A stretch of DNA of 64,000 nucleotides from Roseiarcus sp963721905 (GCA_963721905.1 CAVRMF010000008.1:496001-560000); one strand, 5' to 3'. Shown: positions 44,850 to 53,003, counted from the first letter of the stretch. Made by a program: numbers and translations. Notes: generated by a model not told the origin, from the letters alone.

Positions 44850-46010
44850 TCAGGCCGCCTCGGCCTTCAGGAGGCGGCGCGCCTTCATGGCCGTCGCCGC
44901 CATGGTGTAGCCTCCTTCGGCCCCGTCGACAAAATGGACATGGCCATGCTCGGCGACGGAGGGGACGAAACAGGTGATCTGTGCGGCTTTCTGCCGGAAG
45001 ACGCCCCAGTCGGCGAAGTCGTCGGCTGCGACGAGGCGCGCCTCGAGATCGTCGGCGAAGGCGGGCGCGCAATCGAGCGTCATGCGCAGCCCATCGTCGT
45101 ATTTGCGGAAATCAGCGTTGGCCGCGACTTCGGCCGCGTAGAGGGCCGCGTCGAAACCGCCGGCCTTCAGCTTGAACCTGTGGAACGTGAGGCCCACGAG
45201 ATAGTTCATCGCGGCGGTGAGTCGCGCCCTCGTGCGCGAGACGCCTGAGGCCTTAACCGCTGCGGCCTCCAGCGCAATCGCCTGGCCGGCGGCGCCGACG
45301 CCGAGGCTCTCCACCGTGATCGGCCGCCCGCTTTGCGCGGCAGCGAGCGCCAGTCCGACCACCTCGTCAACAAGGGCCGGGTAGCGCGGATCGTCGCCGC
45401 GCGGCGAGACGATCACCGACAGCACGAGGCCATGTTTCGCCGGCGCGACGCCCCAGCGGCAAGAGAGTCCGGAAAGGTCGGGAAGCGCGCCCGGCGGGGC
45501 AGGGGGCGCCGCGTAGTCTCCGCGTTTCGCGCGCTCCTCGAACCAGCTCAAGCCTCCCCCTGCGAACATCGCATAGTTGCAATGTTCGGACACGGCGAAA
45601 CGCGCGACCCTGACGTCGCGAGCGGCGGCCCGGATGTCGCGGACCGGGATCGTGGCGATGCGCAGGTCGAGCTCGAATTCCGCGTGCGCGAAGGCCGCCA
45701 TCGCGGCCAGCGCCCGAGCCGCGGACGGCCCGTCGGACGGCGAAACCGCAAAGCTTGCGCCGTCGCCGCCGAAGACGAACGGAAACGGGCGCCGTTCGAG
45801 CGCGTTGGCGACCGCGGCGATGACGCCCGCGCCAACCATGTTGACGGCCTTATATCGCCCCTCTGCGATAGCCTGAGTGGACCCGACGACGTCGGAGAAG
45901 CCGATGACCCAGTCGTCGGGCAGCGGACGATAGTTCTTCGCCTTCACCGCGTCGGCGAAATTGTCGAAGACCGGAAGGGAGCCATAGAAGTCGAACGCGT
46001 CGTTGGTCAT
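44850..46010 (-). CDS. DUF3095 family protein, nucleotidyl-cyclase-like
   Basis: I take the ATG at 46010 ('MTNDAFDFYGSLPVFDNFAD'), giving 386 residues. 'WVIGFSDVVGSTQAIAEGRY' resembles the metal-binding D-x-x-G-S-T loop of class III cyclases, and 'FVFGGDGASFAVSP' resembles the G-G-D-E loop. DUF3095 proteins are uncharacterised as far as I know; some carry these features without proven activity. It is cytoplasmic by sequence, transcribed in the same direction as mutS 76 nt away, and follows the thiamine operon. Confidence 0.8.
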   Translation of the reverse strand: MTNDAFDFYGSLPVFDNFADAVKAKNYRPLPDDWVIGFSDVVGSTQAIAEGRYKAVNMVGAGVIAAVANALERRPFPFVFGGDGASFAVSPSDGPSAARALAAMAAFAHAEFELDLRIATIPVRDIRAAARDVRVARFAVSEHCNYAMFAGGGLSWFEERAKRGDYAAPPAPPGALPDLSGLSCRWGVAPAKHGLVLSVIVSPRGDDPRYPALVDEVVGLALAAAQSGRPITVESLGVGAAGQAIALEAAAVKASGVSRTRARLTAAMNYLVGLTFHRFKLKAGGFDAALYAAEVAANADFRKYDDGLRMTLDCAPAFADDLEARLVAADDFADWGVFRQKAAQITCFVPSVAEHGHVHFVDGAEGGYTMAATAMKARRLLKAEAA

Positions 46011-46062
46011 GGGTCTCCCGCCTAAGGGGTCCAAGCTAGCGCAAGGACGGCGCGCAGGAAAA

Positions 46063-47040
46063 TCAGGGTGGGGCGCGCAGCTTCGTCTGGATCAGCGGCC
46101 CGGGCCCGGCGCCCAGCTCGATGCCGCGTCCCGCCTCTATCGCCTCGCGCACGAAAGCCCTGGCCGCGGCGACGGCCTGCGGCAACGCAAGCCCGAGAAC
46201 GACGAAGGCGGCGATCGCGCTCGACAGCGTGCAGCCGGTTCCGTGCAGGTTCTTCGAGGCGATCCGGGGCGCAGCGTATCGACGGGCGGCGCCGGCCGCG
46301 ACCAGGAGATCGACCGCCTCGCCGCCTTCGAGATGGCCGCCTTTCATCACCACGGCGCGCGGCCCGAGCTTCATGAGCGCGCGCCCCTGCCGCGCCATGT
46401 CCTCTTCGTCGCGCGCCATCGGTTCTCCGAGCAGCGCGGCCGCCTCGGCGAGGTTCGGCGTCAGGCAATCGACGATCGGCAGGAGCTTTGCCCTGACCGC
46501 CTCGACGAAGCCCGCGGCGCTCAGCGCCTGGCCGGATGAGGCGGCCATAACGGGATCGTAGATGATGAAGGCCCCATTCCCTTCTCCCCTTGCGGGAGAA
46601 GGTGGCCGGCGAAGCCGGCCGGATGAGGGGTCCGGCGCCATCAGTCGCCTCCGAGCGCGCGCCTGACGGCGCAGACCCCTCATCCCCGACCCCTCTCCCG
46701 CCATAGGGCGTCCGAAAGGACGGCCGTCTGACGACGGCCTATAGGGAGAGGGGAGGCTCTTCGCCACTACGCCCGCGATCTCCGCGCTGCACAGCATGCC
46801 GATCTTGATCGCGGCGACGGCAAAATCCTCCAGGACCGCCTCGATCTGCGCGGCGACGATGTCCGGCGGGGCGCAATGAACCGCGCGAACGCCTCTCGTA
46901 TTCTGCGCGGTCAGCGCCGTGACGACGCTCGCGCCGTAGACGCCGAGCGCGGCGAAGGTCTTAAGATCCGCCTGCACGCCGGCGCCGGCGCCGCTGTCGG
47001 AGCCCGCGATGGCCAGCGCGATCGGCGTTCTAGACGTCAT
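46063..47040 (-). CDS. thiD: Hydroxymethylpyrimidine (phosphate) kinase ThiD with a 63-codon repeat insertion
   Basis: ThiD phosphorylates HMP and HMP-P for thiamine synthesis. Start ATG 47040 ('MTSRTPIALAIAGSDSGAGA', the substrate loop). 'IKIGMLCSAEIAGVVAK' (79-94) should be followed soon by the strand 'IIYDPVMAASSG' (159-170), but 63 extra residues (about 95-157) lie between, all encoded by intergenic-type palindromic repeats (46570-46758). After it 'CLTPNLAEAAALLGEP', 'VVMKGGHLEGGE' and 'NLHGTGCTLSSAIAA' (catalytic anion hole) are intact. At 325 residues it is about 60 longer than usual. The insertion keeps the frame and lies at a surface loop between helix and strand, so activity may survive. 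It starts by overlapping thiE by 4 nt. Confidence 0.9.
   Translation of the reverse strand: MTSRTPIALAIAGSDSGAGAGVQADLKTFAALGVYGASVVTALTAQNTRGVRAVHCAPPDIVAAQIEAVLEDFAVAAIKIGMLCSAEIAGVVAKSLPSPYRPSSDGRPFGRPMAGEGSGMRGLRRQARARRRLMAPDPSSGRLRRPPSPARGEGNGAFIIYDPVMAASSGQALSAAGFVEAVRAKLLPIVDCLTPNLAEAAALLGEPMARDEEDMARQGRALMKLGPRAVVMKGGHLEGGEAVDLLVAAGAARRYAAPRIASKNLHGTGCTLSSAIAAFVVLGLALPQAVAAARAFVREAIEAGRGIELGAGPGPLIQTKLRAPP
46570..46758. repeat. Palindromic repeat block inside thiD
   Basis: Consists of CCCTTCTCCCCTTGCGGGAG plus AAGG, then GCCGGCGAAGCCGGC, a spacer, and the hairpin CCCCTCTCCCG ... GGGAGAGGGG, split by the nested unit CATAGGGCGTCCGAAAGGAC to GGCCTATA (46702-46743). It is open in the thiD frame for 63 codons. 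The same building blocks are intergenic elsewhere in the window. Confidence 0.8.
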
Positions 47041-47636
47041 GCGGGACGAGTCGCTGCGATCCATTCTCTCGCGCGCGCTTCTGGGTCGACGTTGAGCGTG
47101 ATGTCGGTGACGACCGAGACGATGTCCGCGCCCGCGGCGAGACAGAGCTTCGCCCGCTCGACGGTAAGCCCGCCGATCGCGACCAGCGGAACGGCGCCGA
47201 TGCGACGCTTCCATTCGCCGATGCGGTCCAGGCCCTGCGGTGCGAACGCCATGGCTTTAAGGATCGTCGGATAGATAGGGCCGAGCGCCACATAATCGGG
47301 CTCTAGCGCCAGCGCGCGCTTGAGCTCGACATCGTCATGCGTCGAGACGCCGAGCTTGACGCCGGCCTTCCGAACGGCCGCGATGTCGGCGCCGTCGAGG
47401 TCGGCCTGGCCGAGATGAACCCAGGGCGCGCCCTCGCCGATCGCGACGCGCCAGTAGTCGTTGACGACGAGCGTGGCCCCAGCTGCGGCGCAGATTGTCA
47501 GCGCCTCGCGCGCCTCGCGCCCGACCGCCGCCTCGCCTTTGTCCTTCGCCCGCAACTGGATAAGCCGTGCGCCGACGCCGACGAGCCGCTCGACCCACGC
47601 CGCGCTGTCGACGATCGGGTAGAAGGGATCGAGAAG
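47037..47636 (-). CDS. thiE: Thiamine phosphate synthase ThiE, start codon eroded
   Basis: ThiE joins HMP-PP and the thiazole phosphate to thiamine phosphate. The frame begins after a TGA at 47637-47639 and reads 'LLDPFYPIVDSAAWVERLVG', 'VGARLIQLRAKDKGEAAVGR', 'LVVNDYWRVAIGEGAPWVHL', 'YVALGPIYPTILKAMAFAPQ' and 'VPLVAIGGLTVERAKL', the complete TIM-barrel enzyme of about 199 residues. There is no start codon in this frame at the expected place; a GTG at 47638-47640 would serve if one base in the first codons were an indel. A repeat block begins immediately upstream, so its insertion may have damaged the start; a sequence error is equally possible. An ATG at 47555 is too far inside. Confidence 0.85.
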   Translation of the reverse strand, partial: LLDPFYPIVDSAAWVERLVGVGARLIQLRAKDKGEAAVGREAREALTICAAAGATLVVNDYWRVAIGEGAPWVHLGQADLDGADIAAVRKAGVKLGVSTHDDVELKRALALEPDYVALGPIYPTILKAMAFAPQGLDRIGEWKRRIGAVPLVAIGGLTVERAKLCLAAGADIVSVVTDITLNVDPEARAREWIAATRPA

Positions 47637-47639
47637 TCA

Positions 47640-47750
47640 CGGGCCCCTCTCCCGTCCGCGGGAGAGGGGTTGGGGTGAGGGTGAGCACAGGCCCTTATCC
47701 GGCGCTTCACGCCACCTTCTCCCGCACGCGGGAGAAGGGAAATTCTCCGC
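47640..47750. repeat. Two CTCTCCC/CTTCTCCC hairpins between thiE and thiG
   Basis: CCCCTCTCCCG and CGGGAGAGGGG form one hairpin at 47644-47667; CCTTCTCCCG and CGGGAGAAGG form a second at 47715-47738. They are of the same kind as those inside thiD. No gene. Confidence 0.65.
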
Positions 47751-47758
47751 GGAGGGGT

Positions 47759-48547
47759 TCACGAAAGATTCGCTTTTCCCACGACGGGCGTCGAGGGCGC
47801 GGCCATGTCGCGCGGCTGCATGGGTCCGGCGAGGAAGGCCGCGCGGCCCGCCTCGATCGCCTGTCCGAAGGCGCGCGCCATCGCTGCCGGATCGCCCGCT
47901 TTGGCGACGGCGGTGTTGAGCAGCACGCCGTCATAACCAAGCTCCATCGCGGCGGCCGCCTGCGACGGCAGGCCGAGGCCGGCGTCGACGATCAGCGGGA
48001 TGTCAGGGAAATGGGCGCGGAGCGCGCGCAGGCCGAAGACGTTGTTGAGCCCCTTGCCCGAGCCGATTGGCGAGCCCCACGGCATCAGCACTTTGCAGCC
48101 GACTTCGACGAGCCGTTCGGCGACGACGAGGTCCTCGGTCATGTAGGGGAACACCTCGAAGCCGTCGGCAGAGAGAATGCGGGCGGCCTCGACGAGTCCG
48201 AACACGTCGGGCTGCAGCGTGTCGGCTTCGCCGATTACTTCGAGCTTCACCCAGGGCGTGCCGAACACTTCGCGCGCCATCTCAGCCGTCGTCACCGCCT
48301 CTTTCACGCTATAGCAGCCAGCGGTGTTGGGCAGCACGCGCGCGCCGATGTCGCGAATGAGCTTCCAGAAATCCTGCCCCTCCTTCAGTCGCGCCGACTC
48401 GCGGCGCAGCGACACTGTGAGGATTTCCGCGCCCGAGGCTCGCGCCGCCTCGGCGAGGATCGCAGGCGAGGGATATTGCGACGTCCCCAGCATCAAACGC
48501 GAGCGAAACTGCGCGCCGTACAGTGAGAAGTCGGAGGGTTGGATCAC
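47759..48547 (-). CDS. thiG: Thiazole synthase ThiG
   Basis: Start at GTG 48547 ('VIQPSDFSLYGAQFRSRLML'), 262 residues, usual length about 255-265. ThiG condenses DXP, dehydroglycine and ThiS thiocarboxylate into the thiazole ring. Conserved parts are 'GTSQYPSPAILAEAARASGA', 'VLPNTAGCYSVKEAVTTAEM', 'WVKLEVIGEADTLQPD' (with the Schiff-base Lys) and 'MPWGSPIGSGKGLNN'. It follows thiS after a palindromic repeat. Confidence 0.95.
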   Translation of the reverse strand: MIQPSDFSLYGAQFRSRLMLGTSQYPSPAILAEAARASGAEILTVSLRRESARLKEGQDFWKLIRDIGARVLPNTAGCYSVKEAVTTAEMAREVFGTPWVKLEVIGEADTLQPDVFGLVEAARILSADGFEVFPYMTEDLVVAERLVEVGCKVLMPWGSPIGSGKGLNNVFGLRALRAHFPDIPLIVDAGLGLPSQAAAAMELGYDGVLLNTAVAKAGDPAAMARAFGQAIEAGRAAFLAGPMQPRDMAAPSTPVVGKANLS

Positions 48548-48567
48548 GGACAGCAACTCCTTCTTTC

Positions 48568-48672
48568 GCAAACCGTCATTGCGAGCCAAGCGAAGCAATC
48601 CAGGGGAACGTGGAGCGGCCTTCGGCCCCTGGATTGCCTCGTCGCTGACGCTTCTCGCAATGACGGTTTGCC
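48568..48672. repeat. CCGTCATTGCGAG palindromic repeat between thiS and thiG
   Basis: GCAAACCGTCATTGCGAG (48568-48585) is matched by CTCGCAATGACGGTTTGC (ending 48672), with an inner AAGCAATCCAG/CTGGATTGC pair. This repeat type is common in Rhizobiales intergenic DNA. In the operon message it forms a long hairpin just before the thiG start. Confidence 0.8.
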
Positions 48673-48678
48673 ATCGTC

Positions 48679-49860
48679 TCACCCCCCCTGCCGCGGCGCG
48701 AGAATTTCGATCCGGTCGCCGTCCTTGAGGGGCGTCGCCTCGCGGAAGCGCGCCGACACGAACTCGCCGTTGAGCGCGGTTGCGACTTTCGCCTCGCCGT
48801 AGTCGAGCATTTCGAGCGCCGACGCCAGAGTCGCCGCCTCGATGTCGCGGCTTTCGCCGTTGACGACGACCTTCATGCCGGCGCTCCCGACAGTCGCCGC
48901 GGCGCGCTCGAGCGCAAGCCGAGCCGCGCGCTCGGCGAAGGCCGGCGCAAGCAGGAAGCCGTGCCGATAGAAACCGTTGATGTAGAGCCGACCGCCGCGC
49001 TCGACGACGCGGGGCATGTTGTCTGGGAACGCCGGCCGCAGATCCGCGCGCATCTCGACGATCTCCGCTTCGCCGAAGGCCGGGTGGAGCGCATAGGCTG
49101 CGCTGAGGAGCTCGATCGCGGAGCGCGCGCTCACGCCGCTTGAATCGCCGCTCTCGATCATCGTCGCGCCGAGCATGTGGAGCCCTTCGCCGCGCGGCAC
49201 GACATAGAGGGGAATGCGCGGATGCAGGAAGCGTATGCATCGCTCAAGGCGCACGTCCTTGGCCCGCAGCGTCAGCATTTCACCGCGTACGGGACGCAAC
49301 TCCGGCAGCGCGTCGCGCGCCGCCCAGCCGCGGCAGTCGACGATCGTCTTAAAGTCCCGGCTATCGCGCATCTCCGTCCCGAAGCGTGCGACTCCGCCGA
49401 GGGCCTCGAACCGGGCGAACAGCGCTCGCAGCGCTGCGCGCGGATCGAGATGTCCTTCCCCGTGGAAAAACAGGCAGCGGTGGAAACGTCCGGCGAGCTC
49501 CGGCTCGAGCGCGGCGATCCCCTCTTCGTCAACGCGCTCATGGCCGCGCGTGCGGGCGGCAAAGCGTTCGACCTCCGCCGAATCGCGAGGGCTGGCAACA
49601 ACGAGCGTGCCGGTGCGCGAGACATGAGCGCCGTGCGCCTCCCACCAATCGAGGGCGCTCGCGCCGAGTCGCACGACGTCCTCAGGCGCGCTCTCGCCTT
49701 CGCAAAAAGGCGCGAGCATGCCGCCCGCGATCCACGAACAGCAGCCGTCACCGAGCTTCGCGGAGCGTTCGACGAGCGTCGTCGCCACGCCCCGCTCCTG
49801 CAGCGCAAGAGCTGCGCAAAGTCCGCCGACGCCGGCGCCGATGACGACCGCGCCGCTCAT
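48679..49860 (-). CDS. thiO-thiS: ThiO-ThiS fusion: glycine oxidase joined to sulfur carrier
   Basis: One open frame of 393 residues. Residues 1 to about 315 are the FAD-dependent glycine oxidase ThiO, starting 'MSGAVVIGAGVGGLCAALAL' (dinucleotide fold), with 'CCSWIAGGMLAPFCEGESAP' and 'RLYINGFYRHGFLLAPAFAE'; it makes the iminoacetate for the thiazole. From Met328 (codon at 48874-48876) the sequence is ThiS, 'MKVVVNGESRDIEAATLASA' to the essential C-terminal Gly-Gly at 48682. The two are usually separate genes; here about 12 residues link them without a stop. ThiS may also be made alone from its own ATG. It overlaps the small upstream frame by ATGA. Confidence 0.88.
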   Translation of the reverse strand: MSGAVVIGAGVGGLCAALALQERGVATTLVERSAKLGDGCCSWIAGGMLAPFCEGESAPEDVVRLGASALDWWEAHGAHVSRTGTLVVASPRDSAEVERFAARTRGHERVDEEGIAALEPELAGRFHRCLFFHGEGHLDPRAALRALFARFEALGGVARFGTEMRDSRDFKTIVDCRGWAARDALPELRPVRGEMLTLRAKDVRLERCIRFLHPRIPLYVVPRGEGLHMLGATMIESGDSSGVSARSAIELLSAAYALHPAFGEAEIVEMRADLRPAFPDNMPRVVERGGRLYINGFYRHGFLLAPAFAERAARLALERAAATVGSAGMKVVVNGESRDIEAATLASALEMLDYGEAKVATALNGEFVSARFREATPLKDGDRIEILAPRQGG

Positions 49861-50012
49861 AGATGTCGCGTCTCCCGGGGCGTCGAGCCCCAATCGTTGT
49901 TGAGGCCGTCGCTATAGCGCACCGGCGCGGCGATCAGTTCATCGACGCTCGCGTCGTCGAGACAGGCGACGCTCACTCCACAGTGGCAGCCGCCGCGGTT
50001 GGCCCGCTTCAC
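49857..50012 (-). CDS. Small Cys-containing open frame between thiC and thiO
   Basis: 51 codons from a GTG at 50012: 'VKRANRGGCHCGVSVACLDD', 'ASVDELIAAPVRYSDGLNND', 'WGSTPRETRHL'. Its TGA overlaps the thiO ATG as ATGA, typical of translational coupling in this operon. No domain recognised; the C-x-C and a third Cys might bind metal. Real coding is plausible but not certain. Confidence 0.45.
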   Translation of the reverse strand: MKRANRGGCHCGVSVACLDDASVDELIAAPVRYSDGLNNDWGSTPRETRHL

Positions 50013-50057
50013 GGCGCGTCTCCCGTGTCGAATTGTTCAGCCGCCGCAGGGAAAGAT

Positions 50058-51878
50058 CTATTCCGCTGCATCGACGTACAGCGCCCCGCCGCCCTCGACG
50101 AATTCGCGCGACTTCTCCGCCATGCCCGCCATGGCCTCGGCTTCCTTGCGCAGGTCCTGGGTGATCTGCATCGAGCAGAATTTCGGCCCGCACATCGAGC
50201 AGAAATGCGCGACCTTATGGCTGTCCTTTGGCAGGGTCTCGTCGTGGAATTTGCGCGCCGTGTCGGGATCGAGCCCCAGGTTGAACTGGTCCTCCCAGCG
50301 GAAGTCGAAACGCGCCCGCGAGAGCGCGTCGTCGCGCACGCGCGCTGCCGGATGGCCCTTGGCGAGATCGGCGGCGTGGGCGGCGATGCGATAGGTGATC
50401 ACGCCGGTCTTCACGTCCTCGCGGTCGGGGAGGCCGAGATGCTCCTTCGGCGTCACGTAGCAGAGCATCGCCGTGCCGAACCAGCCGATCATCGCCGCGC
50501 CGATCCCCGAGGTGATGTGATCGTAGCCCGGCGCGATGTCGGTCGTGAGCGGCCCCAGCGTATAGAACGGCGCCTCGCCGCATTCGCGTAGCTGCTTTTC
50601 CATGTTGACCTTGATCTTGTGCATCGGCACGTGGCCGGGGCCTTCGATCATCACCTGGCAGCCCTTGTCCCAGGCGACCTTGGTCAGTTCGCCGAGCGTC
50701 TCGAGCTCCGCGAATTGCGCCGCGTCGTTGGCGTCGGCGTTGGAGCCGGGCCTGAGCCCGTCGCCGAGCGAGAACGAGACGTCGTATTTGCGCATGATGT
50801 CGCAGATGTCGCCGAAGCGCTCGTAGAGGAAGCTCTCGCGATGTCCGGCGAGGCACCAGCGGGCCATGATCGAGCCGCCGCGCGAGACGATGCCGGTCAC
50901 GCGCTTCGCAGTCAGGGGCACGTACGCGAGCCGCACGCCGGCATGAATGGTGAAATAGTCGACGCCCTGCTCCGCCTGCTCGATCAGCGTATCTCTGAAC
51001 ACCTCCCAGTCGAGCTTGAGCGGATCGCCGTCGACTTTTTCCAGCGCCTGATAGATGGGGACCGTGCCGATCGGAACGGGTGAGTTGCGCACGATCCAGG
51101 ATCGAATGTTGTGGATGTTGCGTCCGGTCGAGAGGTCCATCACCGTGTCGGCGCCCCAGCGGATCGCCCACACCATTTTCTCAACCTCTTCGGCGACGCC
51201 GGAGCTGACCGCCGAATTGCCGATATTAGCGTTGACCTTGACGAGGAAGTTGCGGCCGATCGCCATCGGCTCGAGCTCGACGTGATTGATGTTGGCGGGA
51301 ATGATCGCGCGGCCCCGCGCGACTTCGCTCATCACGAATTCCGGCGTGACAAATTCCGGTATTTCCGCTCCGAAGCTCTCGCCGTCGGCGATGGTCGCCG
51401 CCGCGTCCTCGACTGCCGCCTCGCGTGCGAGATTCTCGCGATGCGCGACATAGATCATCTCTTCGGTGATGATCCCGGCGCGGGCGAATTCGAACTGGGT
51501 GACGAGCTGGCCGGGATTGCCGGCGCGGAGCGTCCGGGTCGCGGGGCAGAGCGGCGCCAGATGATCGACCGAGACGGCGCCATTGTCCTCCGGTCGGATC
51601 GCACGGCCTTCGATCGCCGCGTAACCGCGGTCCGCGACCCAAGCGTCGCGGACGGGCGCGAGACCTCGTGCGAGATTGACCCGCGCTGCGCCCTCGGTGT
51701 AAGGGCCGGACGGGTCATAGACCCGGACCGGCGGCTCGTTGGCATCGCTGAGCGCGATCTGGCGAAACGGGACGCGGATGTCGGGGCGGCCCTTCGGCGC
51801 GGCGTAGACCTTGCGGGAGCCGACGATCGGCCCGGTAGTGACGGTCTCAGGCGCGGCGAATTTCGGAATCTCGTTCAT
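50058..51878 (-). CDS. thiC: Phosphomethylpyrimidine synthase ThiC
   Basis: ATG 51878 ('MNEIPKFAAPETVTTGPIVG') with GGAGACGG upstream; 606 residues, normal. ThiC is a radical-SAM-type enzyme making HMP-P from AIR. The C-terminal C-x2-C-x4-C cluster motif is present in 'HFCSMCGPKFCSMQIT'. Other conserved blocks are 'NINHVELEPMAIGRNFLVKV', 'TIHAGVRLAYVPLT' and 'CQVMIEGPGHVPMHKIKVNM'. It is first in the operon, under the TPP riboswitch. Confidence 0.97.
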   Translation of the reverse strand: MNEIPKFAAPETVTTGPIVGSRKVYAAPKGRPDIRVPFRQIALSDANEPPVRVYDPSGPYTEGAARVNLARGLAPVRDAWVADRGYAAIEGRAIRPEDNGAVSVDHLAPLCPATRTLRAGNPGQLVTQFEFARAGIITEEMIYVAHRENLAREAAVEDAAATIADGESFGAEIPEFVTPEFVMSEVARGRAIIPANINHVELEPMAIGRNFLVKVNANIGNSAVSSGVAEEVEKMVWAIRWGADTVMDLSTGRNIHNIRSWIVRNSPVPIGTVPIYQALEKVDGDPLKLDWEVFRDTLIEQAEQGVDYFTIHAGVRLAYVPLTAKRVTGIVSRGGSIMARWCLAGHRESFLYERFGDICDIMRKYDVSFSLGDGLRPGSNADANDAAQFAELETLGELTKVAWDKGCQVMIEGPGHVPMHKIKVNMEKQLRECGEAPFYTLGPLTTDIAPGYDHITSGIGAAMIGWFGTAMLCYVTPKEHLGLPDREDVKTGVITYRIAAHAADLAKGHPAARVRDDALSRARFDFRWEDQFNLGLDPDTARKFHDETLPKDSHKVAHFCSMCGPKFCSMQITQDLRKEAEAMAGMAEKSREFVEGGGALYVDAAE

Positions 51879-51949
51879 GGCCGTCTCCTCGTACGGATCG
51901 ACTCCGACGGCCGGAACAGGCGGCATGAAATAGGCGTGGCTGCCGCTAC

Positions 51950-52042
51950 GTCCCTTCGCCGGCATGACCCGGATCAGGTTCAAAGGGTTCGGCGTAACGC
52001 CGTCTCAGCCCTGTTTGGGGGCGCCCCTCGAGCACCGGGGAA
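51950..52042 (-). promoter_or_regulatory. TPP riboswitch (THI element) upstream of thiC
   Basis: The minus strand contains GGGCTGAGACGGCGTTACGC, then CGAACCCTTTGAACCTGATC and CGGGTCATGCCGGCGAAGGG, the hallmark core of the TPP aptamer (CUGAGA and ACCUGAUC...GGUUAAUGCCGGCGAAGGGA-like). It lies about 70 nt before the thiC start. When TPP binds, expression of thiC and the following thi genes is expected to fall; I cannot tell from sequence whether this acts on translation or termination. Confidence 0.95.
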
Positions 52043-52247
52043 TCTGTGCCTTGCGGGGCAGTCTGTCAACTCCGGCGCGCGGCGATCGTCTTAAATCTCC
52101 GCAAAAAGGGAGAAAGCGCTGTCTCGGGACAGTCGACCTGCCGTCAATTCCCACTCATTCAAGCCGGTGTCTGCTGTACCCTCGACTTCACCGGCCGGCC
52201 GCTCTGCGTTGTCTTGCACCGGTCAGCCAAAGGGGCCAGTTGTCCGT

Positions 52248-52949
52248 CTATTTCGGCAGACAGTTCAGCAATTCGGACGTGTCCTCGACCCGAGCCATGA
52301 CGCCGGCGGCGAGGCGGCGCTGCAGGGCGCCTGGATGCGCTGTGTCGCGCTTCCTCGGGTTGGGCAACGCGGTCGCGAGCAGCGCCGCCTCGCGCGCGTC
52401 GAGCCGGCTCGCTTTCTTGTGAAAATAATGCTGCGCGGCCGCCTCGACGCCGAAAAGCCCGTCGCCCCATTCGGCGATGTTGAGGTAGATTTCGATGGTG
52501 CGCGCCTTCGACCAGACCTGGCCAAGGACCAGCGCCATGGGAATCTCGACGCCCTTGCGAAGGACCGAGCGGCCCGGCCAGAGAAAGAGGTTCTTCGCGG
52601 CCTGCATGGTGATCGTCGAGGCGCCGCGCGTCGGGCCTTCGGCGCCGCGGAGGACTTCATTGAGGGCGCCCCAGTCGACGCCGTGGTTCCGACAGAAGGT
52701 CGCGTCCTCCGACGCGATCACCGACGCCGTGGCCACGGGCGCGACGTCGCTGAGCGGCACATAGACGCGTTCGTTGCTCTTGCCCAGGAACGTGCGGGCG
52801 AGCATCAGCGTCGAGACGGGCGGCGCGACCGTATAGAGCGCGACGAGGCCGATGAACGCCAAAGCGAGCGCCAACCCCGCGAAGAGGACGCCGCGCGCCA
52901 ACATGCAGAAGAGGGAGCGCCGCCGGGCCACGCCTGAGCCTTGGCGCAA
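52248..52949 (-). CDS. mtgA: Monofunctional peptidoglycan glycosyltransferase
   Basis: 233 residues: a basic N-terminus, one membrane segment ('LFAGLALALAFIGLVALYTV') and a GT51 domain with the catalytic-Glu motif 'ASEDATFCRNHGVDW', 'GASTITMQAAKNLFLWPGRS' and 'IEIYLNIAEWGDGLFGVEAA'. It polymerises lipid II glycan strands at the outer face of the inner membrane and lacks a transpeptidase domain. ATG 52949 gives the expected length. Confidence 0.93.
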   Translation of the reverse strand: MRQGSGVARRRSLFCMLARGVLFAGLALALAFIGLVALYTVAPPVSTLMLARTFLGKSNERVYVPLSDVAPVATASVIASEDATFCRNHGVDWGALNEVLRGAEGPTRGASTITMQAAKNLFLWPGRSVLRKGVEIPMALVLGQVWSKARTIEIYLNIAEWGDGLFGVEAAAQHYFHKKASRLDAREAALLATALPNPRKRDTAHPGALQRRLAAGVMARVEDTSELLNCLPK

Positions 52950-53003
52950 GTCGGTACGCTGGGCAAGACGTCCGAGGCGCCGTCATTTCGCGCCCGAAGC
53001 GTC

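Noticed and set aside
47759..49240. Long N-terminal extension of ThiG through the thiS region
   Set aside because: The extension is antisense-like out-of-frame thiO/thiS and repeat sequence; the GTG at 48547 matches the family's start.
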